From the NCBI RefSeq assembly GCF_023701745.1, contig NZ_JAJOZB010000001.1, positions 3,292,501-3,356,500 of the forward strand: a stretch of DNA of 64,000 nucleotides, in the 5' to 3' direction. Position 1 is the first letter of the stretch. Every line of letters starts with the position of its first letter. The DNA is from Streptomyces sp. RKAG293 (GTDB taxonomy: Bacteria; Actinomycetota; Actinomycetes; Streptomycetales; Streptomycetaceae). This document shows, piece after piece, positions 9,925 to 18,289 of the stretch. The notes under the pieces are model-generated. The model made no database searches. It had not been told where the DNA came from and saw nothing but the letters and a program-made list of their open reading frames with translations. Made by a program: the position numbers and the translations under genes.

Positions 9925-11043
9925 ATGGACGCGACACCCACTTTCTGCACGATCATTCCTCCGCATGTCCTCGACAAGATGGCCACGTCCGAGGACCGCG
10001 CGCTCTCCGATCTCGCCCGCGCCACGCTGGAGCGGGACGCCTTCGAGCGCACCCATCGCCGGATGACGACGGTCATCGGCGCGCCATCCGTCGCCGGTGC
10101 GGTCGACTCCGACCAGCCGAAGCGGACGATCTACGACGCCAAGCACCAGACGGCGCTCCCGGGCCGCAAGTCCCGCGGCGAGGGCGACAAGGACAGCAAG
10201 GACCAGACCGTCAACCGCGCGTACGCGGGTCTCGGCGCCACCTTCGAGCTGTATCTGAAGGCGTACCAGCGGCATTCGATCGACGGCCAGGGTCTGCCGC
10301 TGAACGCGACCGTGCACTACAGCCGGGGGTACAACAACGCCTTCTGGAACGGCGAGCAGATGGTGTTCGGGGACGGTGACGGCGACATCTTCCTCGACTT
10401 CACCCTGCCCGTGGACGTGATCGGCCACGAGCTGACGCACGGCGTGACCCAGTACACGGCGAACCTGACGTACTTCGGCCAGCCGGGCGCGCTCAACGAG
10501 TCGATGTCCGACGTGTTCGGCTCGCTCATCAAGCAGTACGCGCTGCAGCAGACCGCCGACACCGCGGACTGGCTGATCGGCGCCGGACTGCTCGGCCCCA
10601 CCATCCACGGTGACGCGCTGCGCTCCATGAAGGCGCCGGGCACGGCCTACGACGACCCGAAGCTCGGCAAGGACCCGCAGCCGGGCAGCATGGACGGCTT
10701 CGTGACGACCGGCCGCGACAACGGCGGTGTGCACCTCAACTCCGGCATCCCGAACCACGCCTTCTATCTGGTGGCCGAGTCCCTCGGCGGGTATGCATGG
10801 GAGCAGGCCGGGCAGATCTGGTACGACGTGCTCACGGGCGGGAAGATCTCCCCGCAGGCATCGTTCGCCGAGTTCGCCCGGCTGACCGTCTCGGCCGCGC
10901 AGGAGCGGTACGGGGAGGGCGAGGCGCACCAGGCCGTACTGAAGGCCTGGTCGCAGGTCGGCGTCCCGACGTCGACGGGCAATGGCGCGGACCTCCCGCG
11001 TCAGGCCGGACAGCCGGAAGGCGCGTCGGGCCCGCAGGGCTGA
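9925..11043 (+). CDS. Protealysin-like M4 family metallopeptidase
   Basis: Zinc metalloendopeptidase, 372 aa. Residues ~1-50 resemble the short protealysin-type propeptide (IIPPHVLDKMA...); the catalytic domain carries HELTH (His168, Glu169, His172), the third zinc ligand in GALNESMSD (Glu192) and the catalytic DNGGVHLNSGIPN (His270). No signal peptide is visible, as in protealysin, so export is non-classical or it acts inside cells. It is followed 8 bp downstream by an emfourin-type inhibitor gene, the same pairing as in the Serratia protealysin operon. The start is supported by a leaderless promoter. Confidence 0.92.
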   Translation: MDATPTFCTIIPPHVLDKMATSEDRALSDLARATLERDAFERTHRRMTTVIGAPSVAGAVDSDQPKRTIYDAKHQTALPGRKSRGEGDKDSKDQTVNRAYAGLGATFELYLKAYQRHSIDGQGLPLNATVHYSRGYNNAFWNGEQMVFGDGDGDIFLDFTLPVDVIGHELTHGVTQYTANLTYFGQPGALNESMSDVFGSLIKQYALQQTADTADWLIGAGLLGPTIHGDALRSMKAPGTAYDDPKLGKDPQPGSMDGFVTTGRDNGGVHLNSGIPNHAFYLVAESLGGYAWEQAGQIWYDVLTGGKISPQASFAEFARLTVSAAQERYGEGEAHQAVLKAWSQVGVPTSTGNGADLPRQAGQPEGASGPQG

Positions 11044-11051
11044 GGAGCAGC

Positions 11052-11318
11052 GTGCGCATAGAAGTGATCCGGTCCGGCGGCTTCGCCGGAATCGAGCGTC
11101 GGGCCGTGCTGGACACCACCGGCCGGCCCGATGCCGCGCATCTGCACGGGGTGGCGCATGCGACCGTCGAGCAGGGCGGTTCCGCGCCCGCGCACGGGGT
11201 GCCGGACGGTTTCCACTACGAGATCACCGTCGACGGCCGCACCGTCCACTGCGCGGACCCGCATCTGACCGACGCGCAGCGCGATCTGATCCAGACGGTG
11301 CTGAAGGAAGGCGCGTGA
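11052..11318 (+). CDS. Emfourin-type protealysin inhibitor
   Basis: 88 aa, GTG start with GAGGAG four bases ahead, 8 bp after the metalloprotease stop, so co-translated with it. The sequence (MRIEVIRSGGFAGIERRAVLD ... HYEITVDGRTVHCADPHLTD) matches the emfourin family, small cytoplasmic inhibitors of M4 peptidases encoded beside protealysin-like enzymes. It presumably protects the cell from premature activity of its partner. Identification rests on family resemblance plus linkage. Confidence 0.85.
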   Translation: MRIEVIRSGGFAGIERRAVLDTTGRPDAAHLHGVAHATVEQGGSAPAHGVPDGFHYEITVDGRTVHCADPHLTDAQRDLIQTVLKEGA

Positions 11319-11330
11319 CGGGTGGTGCGT

Positions 11331-11376
11331 GACGGGCGGCCTCAGGCGCTGGACGGCGCTTGAGGCCGCACCCGTC
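11331..11376. terminator. Convergent terminator between emfourin gene and era
   Basis: A long hairpin: GACGGG (11331-11336) pairs with CCCGTC (11371-11376), and CGGCCTCA plus GCGC continue on the inside with one mismatch and a two-base bulge. It sits at the end of both the plus-strand protease operon and minus-strand era. Confidence 0.75.
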
Positions 11377-12316
11377 AGAACCCGAGCTTGCGCAGTTGCT
11401 TCGGGTCGCGCTGCCAGTCCTTCGCGATCTTCACATGCAGATCCAGGAAGACCGGCGTGCCGAGCAGCGCCTCGATGTGCTTGCGCGACTTGGTGCCGAC
11501 GTCCTTGAGGCGGGCGCCCTTGGGGCCGATGATGATGCCCTTCTGGCTGGACCGCTCGATGTAGATGTTGGCGTGGATGTCGAGCAGCGGCTTGTCCTTC
11601 GGCCGGTCCTCGCGCGGGATCATCTCCTCGACGACGACCGCGATGGAGTGCGGCAGCTCGTCCCGTACGCCTTCGAGCGCGGCCTCGCGGATCAGTTCCG
11701 CGACCATGATCTGCTCGGGCTCGTCGGTGAGGTCGCCGTCCGCGTAGAGCTGCGGGCCCTCCGGGAGCAGCGGGATGATCAGGTCGGCGAGCAGCCCGAC
11801 CTGGACGTCCGCGACGGCCGAGACGGGGATGATCTCCGCCCACTCGATGCCCAGCTCGCGGCCGAGCTCCGCGATCGCGAGCAGCTGCTCGCGGAGCACC
11901 TTGTCGTCGACCAGGTCCGTCTTGGTGACGATCGCGATCTTGGGGGTCTTGCGGACCCCCGCGAGCTCCTTGGCGATGTACTTGTCACCGGGGCCGAGCT
12001 TCTGGTCGGCCGGCACACAGAAACCGATCACGTCGACCTCGGCCCAGGTCGACCGGACCACGTCGTTGAGCCGCTCGCCCAGCAGCGTGCGCGGCTTGTG
12101 CAGACCAGGGGTGTCGACGAGGATCAACTGCGCGTCAGGGCGGTGCACGATGCCGCGCACCGTGTGCCGGGTGGTCTGCGGCCGGCTTGAGGTGATGGCG
12201 ACCTTGATGCCGACGAGAGCGTTCGTGAGGGTCGACTTGCCCGCGTTGGGGCGGCCGACGAAGCATGCGAAGCCGGACCGGTGGACGGCCTCGGAGGACT
12301 GGGGACTGGCGCTCAT
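11375..12316 (-). CDS. era: GTPase Era
   Basis: Essential GTPase that binds 16S rRNA 3' end and helps assemble the 30S subunit. 313 aa: G1 GRPNAGKST, G3 DTPGLHKP, G4 TKTDL, then a C-terminal KH domain with IIIGPKGARLKDVG. The frame is open far upstream, but ATG 12316 (MSASPQSSEAVHRSG) fits family length and has GGGGAG about ten bases ahead. Same strand as the cytidine deaminase-like, ybeY and phoH genes, a conserved ribosome-maturation neighbourhood now interrupted by inserted genes. Confidence 0.95.
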   Translation of the reverse strand: MSASPQSSEAVHRSGFACFVGRPNAGKSTLTNALVGIKVAITSSRPQTTRHTVRGIVHRPDAQLILVDTPGLHKPRTLLGERLNDVVRSTWAEVDVIGFCVPADQKLGPGDKYIAKELAGVRKTPKIAIVTKTDLVDDKVLREQLLAIAELGRELGIEWAEIIPVSAVADVQVGLLADLIIPLLPEGPQLYADGDLTDEPEQIMVAELIREAALEGVRDELPHSIAVVVEEMIPREDRPKDKPLLDIHANIYIERSSQKGIIIGPKGARLKDVGTKSRKHIEALLGTPVFLDLHVKIAKDWQRDPKQLRKLGF

Positions 12317-12368
12317 GCGGCCCATTCTCCCCGATCGCGGCGGGCCCGGGTCACACCGGCACCCGTGA

Positions 12369-14189
<1,821 letters not shown>

Positions 14190-14198
14190 GCGTTCGCT

Positions 14199-14222
14199 CG
14201 GCTTGAGGGCTCCTCTCAGCCG
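14199..14222. terminator. Weak hairpin between glnK and the cdd-like gene
   Basis: CGGCTtGAG (14199-14207) pairs with CTCAGCCG (14215-14222) with one bulged T and a 7-base loop, overlapping the end of the convergent gene. A plausible but modest terminator. Confidence 0.4.
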
Positions 14223-14569
14223 GCCTGGACAGTGACGCGCAGCGTCCCGTCGGGGCCCGCCAGGTACACCGGGGTCTCCGGTCCGCCGAGGTCGCGGACG
14301 GCGGCCCGGTCGGCGTCGGCCGGGGTCTCGGCGGCGGTGACGACGGCCGCCGCCTCCAGGGACTGCGCGCCGCTGGCGACCGCCATGGCGACGGCGGTCT
14401 GCAGAGCGCTGAGCTTCAGCGAGTCCAGCGCGACGGTGCCGGCGACGTACGTACGGCCGGTCTCGTCGCGTACGGCCGCGCCCTCGGGCACGCCGTTGCG
14501 GGCGCGGGCGGACCGCGCCAGGGTGATGATCTTCAGGTCCTCGGGCCCCAGCGGGGTCGCATCGCTCAT
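14216..14569 (-). CDS. Cytidine deaminase-like protein lacking the zinc site
   Basis: 117 aa; overall resembles the small cytidine deaminases encoded beside era in actinobacteria (DLKIITLARSARARNG ... DSLKLSALQTAVAMAVASG). The family needs a [CH]AE motif and a PCxxC pair for zinc and catalysis; this protein contains no cysteine and no histidine at all, so it cannot be an active zinc deaminase. It may be a structural or regulatory remnant. ATG 14569 was taken as start; ATG 14581 four codons earlier is possible. Conserved era-proximal position supports homology. Confidence 0.75.
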   Translation of the reverse strand: MSDATPLGPEDLKIITLARSARARNGVPEGAAVRDETGRTYVAGTVALDSLKLSALQTAVAMAVASGAQSLEAAAVVTAAETPADADRAAVRDLGGPETPVYLAGPDGTLRVTVQAG

Positions 14570-14841
14570 ACCGGCGAGCATAAAGCGCCCGCGAGGGCGG
14601 TGTCCGAGGCGGTGGTCCAAGGTGTCCGAGGCGGGGGTCCAACTCGGTGCGCAAGACGGCCTAATGGGCCACCTGATCACGCTATAAGCGTCTTTTAGCC
14701 TTATTGCTGATGTTCGGTCATGTTCGGATTACTTCTTCCGCTCCCGGCGATACGTTCCCGGTGGCCGCCGAGGACACCGCCGGCGGCCACCGCAGCACGA
14801 AGGGCCCACGGGCCCACGGGCACATAGGAGGGGACCGACCT

Positions 14842-16074
14842 ATGACCACCGGACCTGCTGTTCAACCGTTCGGCTCGCTGGGAGCCACCACCGCACGCGC
14901 GACAGGCGACCCGCACGTCGGACCCGTGGTCGACGAGACCTGGGAGTTCGAGGGCGGCACCGCCTGGGTGTTCTACGCCGAGGGCCACACCGAACTGGTG
15001 AAGCCCGTCATCCTGAGCGACGGCTTCTCGATGGGACCGAGCAATCTCTTCCTGTTCTGGGAAGGGCTGGACCACGGCGAGTACCCCTTCGTCCGCGAAC
15101 TGGGCTCCCGTGGCTATGACTTGATCATCCTCGGCTACGCCGAGCGGTCCGCGTCGATCCTGAAGAACGCGGAGGTCGCGATCTCCTGTATCAACCGCGC
15201 GAAGGACCAGCGCGCGAACAAGACCGACCTCATGGCGGCCGGCGGGTTCAGCATGGGCGGGCTCGTCACCCGGTACGCCCTCGCCAAGATGGAGCACGAG
15301 GGCAGCAACCACGAGGTCGGCACCTACATCTCCTACGACAGCCCGCACCGGGGCGCCTGGATCCCGCTGAGCCTCCAGGGGCTGGCGCACTTCCTCGCGC
15401 CGATCAGCGACGGCATGAAGAACATGATCAACAGCGAGGCCGCCACCGAACTCATGTGGCGGCACAAGGAGAGCATCGCCGCGCCGGCGGTCGAGCACGA
15501 GAACCGCAGGATCTTCCTCGCGAAGCTGCGGGAGTACGGCTGGTGGCCGACCGGCCCCCTCAACCCGAACGGGATCCGCAAGATCGGCGTCGCCAACGGC
15601 TCCGGCACCGGCGAACCCAACGGCATCCCGGCCGGAGAGCTTGCGCTGGAGATCACCGGCGGCCTCTTCAACAACACCGACCTCTACCTCCAGGACGACA
15701 CCGAGAACCAGCTCGTCGCCTATCTCAAGGCGCTCCTCCAGCCCGCCAAGGAGGTCCGCACCCCGAGCCTGCCCGAACTCGACGGTGCCCCCGGCGGAAC
15801 CCTCGAATCCTTCGGCATCGCCGCCGACGAACTCAACGGCGCCGGCCAGCCCGCCACCGCCCACTACCGCTCGATCGCCTTCGTCCCGGCCGTCAGCGCG
15901 GTCGCCATCCGCGACATCGACACCCACGAGGGTCTCTACGCCGACATCAGCGCGATCCCGTCCCAGGAAAGCGAACTCGACGCGTTCCTGTGCGCCTCCC
16001 AGAACGAGGAACACACCCTCATGACGGAAGAGCTGGGCGGCTGGATCATCGACCAGCTGGAACTCAACAAGTAG
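14842..16074 (+). CDS. Alpha/beta-hydrolase fold, lipase-like protein
   Basis: 410 aa. The AGGFSMGGLVTRYAL segment is a GxSxG nucleophile elbow in a lipase-type context, preceded by PVILSDGFSMGPSN and YDLIILGYAERS strands and followed by SYDSPHRGAWIPL, where the SPHRG block recalls the region after the nucleophile in lipases and PGAP1-like enzymes. No signal peptide is seen, so it is probably cytoplasmic. Strong AGGAGGGG precedes the ATG. Monocistronic with its own terminator. The specific substrate is unknown. Confidence 0.75.
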   Translation: MTTGPAVQPFGSLGATTARATGDPHVGPVVDETWEFEGGTAWVFYAEGHTELVKPVILSDGFSMGPSNLFLFWEGLDHGEYPFVRELGSRGYDLIILGYAERSASILKNAEVAISCINRAKDQRANKTDLMAAGGFSMGGLVTRYALAKMEHEGSNHEVGTYISYDSPHRGAWIPLSLQGLAHFLAPISDGMKNMINSEAATELMWRHKESIAAPAVEHENRRIFLAKLREYGWWPTGPLNPNGIRKIGVANGSGTGEPNGIPAGELALEITGGLFNNTDLYLQDDTENQLVAYLKALLQPAKEVRTPSLPELDGAPGGTLESFGIAADELNGAGQPATAHYRSIAFVPAVSAVAIRDIDTHEGLYADISAIPSQESELDAFLCASQNEEHTLMTEELGGWIIDQLELNK

Positions 16075-16094
16075 CCCTCCGGGGGAGGGGTGAG

Positions 16095-16122
16095 CGAGGC
16101 CCGCCCGGGAGGGCGGGCCTCG
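16095..16122 (+). terminator. Terminator of the lipase-like gene
   Basis: A perfect 12-bp stem (16095-16106 with 16111-16122) with a 4-base loop, 20 bp after the stop codon. Confidence 0.85.
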
Positions 16123-16217
16123 TCCCGTTCAAGGCGGGCCCGGTCAGGGCGGGCCTCCTTTTAGCCTCCGCCGGCAACCGTCTGCGGAATGGCGGTGGGG
16201 CGGCCACGCTGAGCGGC

Positions 16218-16383
16218 CTAGGGTCTGTCGTTTGGATCTCCGTGGGGGAAGGAGCGGTGTCCGGTGCGTGCAGCTGCAAGGCGGAGGAGGGAGGCGACGC
16301 GGAGCGTCGTCGACCGACGACAACGCGGCAGATGTGCGTGCTGGACACCGCGACGCCGCGGAGATCCAGACGACAGGCCCTAG
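16218..16383. mobile_element. MITE-like element with inverted ends and CTAG duplication
   Basis: Near-identical inverted ends of about 25 bp begin at 16222 (reading GGTCTGTCGTTTGGATCTCC) and 16379 on the other strand, with only C/T differences. They enclose 158 bp with further internal inverted symmetry (GCGGTGTCC near 16253 and GGACACCGC near 16342) and no ORF. Both ends are flanked by CTAG (16218-16221 and 16380-16383), a 4-bp target duplication fitting the YTAR targets of IS5-group elements. Interpreted as a non-autonomous element mobilised by a transposase elsewhere. Confidence 0.7.
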
Positions 16384-16650
16384 GTGGCCGGCCGCACTCC
16401 GGGTGCATCTCTCGCTCTGGCGCGCGTAGAACGGCCGGCAGGGCGAGGGAGGGGCCCCGCCGCCGCGATCGACCACCGCCGACGCAGTATTGGGCGAGCC
16501 GCCGTACCGCCGCCGCCAACCCCGCGCACCATGCGCGGCACCGCATCCCGCCGGATGGCTGGCGGGGGGCGACAGCTGCCGCGATGTGGCCCGCGCCGGG
16601 AAAGCCTCCGGCCCTGCAGGGCCCATCCCCGACAACCCCCAGCCTCAGCC
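16384..16650. other. Non-coding stretch beside the MITE
   Basis: About 270 bp with no credible gene on either strand: the open frames lack ribosome sites and are rich in Arg/Pro/Ala from reading GC-rich DNA out of frame. A local inverted run around 16526-16546 (GCGCaccatGCGC) was seen; nothing else is recognised. It may be remnant sequence from insertion events. Confidence 0.5.
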
Positions 16651-17088
16651 TCAGCCGCGCTCCAACGGGCGCGGCTCCCAACCGAGCTGAGCGCAGAGCG
16701 TTCCGTGCAGGAGGTCGGGGTCGACGAGCCGGCGGTCCTGCCGGGGCGCGCAGCGCCAGCTCAGGGGCCAGGTGACGCCGGTGAGCGCGGGGATGCCGAC
16801 GTAGGCGTCCCGTCCGCCCGACCCCAGACGGGTGGTACCCGGGGGCCAGCTGCGCCCCGCGGAACTCCCGGGCGCAACGAGGAAGTACATCCACCGGCAC
16901 CCCGCCGACTCCCCGATCACCGGCCCTGGCTCACCGTTCGTGAGAGCTTCGAGCCGCCTCGCCAGTTCCTCGCCGACCTCTTCCGTGACCCGGACGGCGT
17001 CGAAGAAGACGCCGGTCTTGCGGAGTCGGTGCCCGGAGACCGGCAGCCAGGGATGCACGACGCCCACTCGGTTACTTTCTGTATTCAT
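16651..17088 (-). CDS. Hypothetical protein, prim-pol-like fragment
   Basis: 145 aa. Not securely recognised. Segments such as TGVFFDAVRVTEEVGEEL, GPVIGESAGCRWMYFLV and VGIPALTGVTWPLSW resemble short Streptomyces proteins related to the N-terminal part of bifunctional DNA primase/polymerase domains, which often lie next to helix-turn-helix/DUF397 pairs. The expected acidic catalytic residues of an active primase cannot be pointed to. ATG 17088 is preferred over GTG 17109. Divergent from the regulator gene with 127 bp between them. Confidence 0.55.
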   Translation of the reverse strand: MNTESNRVGVVHPWLPVSGHRLRKTGVFFDAVRVTEEVGEELARRLEALTNGEPGPVIGESAGCRWMYFLVAPGSSAGRSWPPGTTRLGSGGRDAYVGIPALTGVTWPLSWRCAPRQDRRLVDPDLLHGTLCAQLGWEPRPLERG

Positions 17089-17215
17089 ACGTCCACTGTC
17101 GGCACGCACAGCTAGCCTGAACAGGACCGGAGCCTCGACAGAGGCCGGGTGGGGGTTCGGGTCGAACTCCCGTGGAGACGTGTGGAATCGAGCTGACGGG
17201 TGTGGGGTGGCGAGA

Positions 17216-18028
17216 ATGGGTCAGAGCGCTGGATCCTCGGGGACCGCACGGTACTTCGCCGAGCTATTGCGTACGTTCCGCAAGTCGCGCGGCCTCACGC
17301 AGGCCCAGTTGGGCGAGCTGGTTCATGTCTCCGACTCGTACGTCAGCGCCGTCGAGACGTGCGAGCGCATCCCGTCGCCTGAGTTCATCGCGGCGGCTGA
17401 TGAGGCGCTGGAGGCGGGTGGACTTCTGGCGATCGCTACTGAGCACCTGGCTCACGACCGATACCCGGCGTTCTTCAAGGACTTCGCCAAGCTTGAGGCG
17501 GATGCGCTGAGTCTCTGGTCCTACAGCTCGCATGTTCTCGACGGGCTGCTCCAGACGGAGGAGTACGCACGCGCCGTGATCAATTGCGAGTTTCCTCCGC
17601 AGGACGACGAGGCGATGGAACGGCTGGTTGAAGCCCGCATGGCGCGGCAGCAACTCTTTGTGCGCAAGCCCATTTGCCTCCTGAGCATCGTCATCGAGGA
17701 GTCCGTGCTCCGGCGCCCGGTCGGCCCTCCGGAAGTGATCCTCGCGCAGCTCAGCCACCTGCTCAGCTGCGCTGATCTGCGCAACGTCACCATCCAGGTC
17801 ATGCCGCTGGATCGCGGCGGTCACGCCGGGTTGAACGGGCCGATGAAGCTGATCGAAACGCCCGAACGGAAGCAACTCGCCTATCTTGAAGTACAGGGCA
17901 CAAGCCACCTGCTCTCGGACGTCAACGACGTCGCACAACTCTTCCAGCGGTATGCGATGATCCGGACGCAGGCCCTGGGACTTGAGGAATCCGTGGCCCT
18001 GATCAAGGAGTTGGCGGCTCAGCTATGA
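17216..18028 (+). CDS. Helix-turn-helix (XRE) regulator with DUF5753 domain
   Basis: 270 aa. Residues ~12-70 form an XRE-type HTH (LLRTFRKSRGLTQAQLGELVHVSDSYVSAVE); the remainder is a DUF5753 domain (RYPAFFKDFAKLEADALSLWSYSSHVLDGLLQTEEYARAV). This architecture, paired with a DUF397 protein, is abundant in Streptomyces (WhiJ/BldB-linked families) and is thought to act in developmental or stress regulation. Codons are noticeably less GC-biased than in housekeeping neighbours. The stop overlaps the DUF397 start (ATGA). ATG 17216 is chosen; GTG 17207 is an alternative. Confidence 0.88.
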   Translation: MGQSAGSSGTARYFAELLRTFRKSRGLTQAQLGELVHVSDSYVSAVETCERIPSPEFIAAADEALEAGGLLAIATEHLAHDRYPAFFKDFAKLEADALSLWSYSSHVLDGLLQTEEYARAVINCEFPPQDDEAMERLVEARMARQQLFVRKPICLLSIVIEESVLRRPVGPPEVILAQLSHLLSCADLRNVTIQVMPLDRGGHAGLNGPMKLIETPERKQLAYLEVQGTSHLLSDVNDVAQLFQRYAMIRTQALGLEESVALIKELAAQL

Positions 18029-18270
18029 ACGATCTGGTCTGGTTCAAGTCCAGCTACAGCGGTTCCAATGGCGGCGACTGCGTCGAGATCGCCTACGACT
18101 GGCGCAAGTCCACCCACAGCGGCGGCAGCGGCGGCGACTGCGTCGAGGTGGCCATCCACCCCACCACCGTCCACATCCGCGACTCCAAGGACCCGCAGGG
18201 CCCGGCCCTCGCCGTTCCCGCCGCTTCCTGGGCCGCCTTCGTCGCCTTCGCCGCCTCTCAGCCGAGCTGA
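18025..18270 (+). CDS. DUF397 protein with duplicated motif
   Basis: 81 aa, translationally coupled to the XRE gene by an ATGA overlap. Normal DUF397 proteins have one WxKSSYSG...GGDCVEVA motif followed by VRDSKDP; this one has two in tandem, WFKSSYSGSNGGDCVEIA and WRKSTHSGGSGGDCVEVA, before HIRDSKDPQGPALAVPAASWAAF. The nucleotide sequence of the two copies is also similar, pointing to an internal duplication. DUF397 proteins act with their DUF5753 partners, possibly as antagonists; the precise mechanism is not established. Confidence 0.88.
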   Translation: MNDLVWFKSSYSGSNGGDCVEIAYDWRKSTHSGGSGGDCVEVAIHPTTVHIRDSKDPQGPALAVPAASWAAFVAFAASQPS

Positions 18271-18289
18271 CCTGAGCCTCGGGGGTTAC

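Noticed and set aside
15223..15323. Signal peptide or secretion for the lipase-like gene
   Set aside because: Its N-terminus is polar with no hydrophobic core; a secreted lipase is not supported.
17216..18270. XRE plus DUF397 as a classical toxin-antitoxin pair
   Set aside because: DUF5753/DUF397 pairs are abundant regulatory pairs in Streptomyces with no toxin domain seen here; no RNase or Fic-like motif.
18068..18289. Upstream extension of the NACHT frame into DUF397
   Set aside because: The extension overlaps DUF397 in another frame and encodes a Ser/Thr/Pro-rich tract typical of out-of-frame GC-rich DNA; GTG 18290 gives a normal membrane-anchored start.
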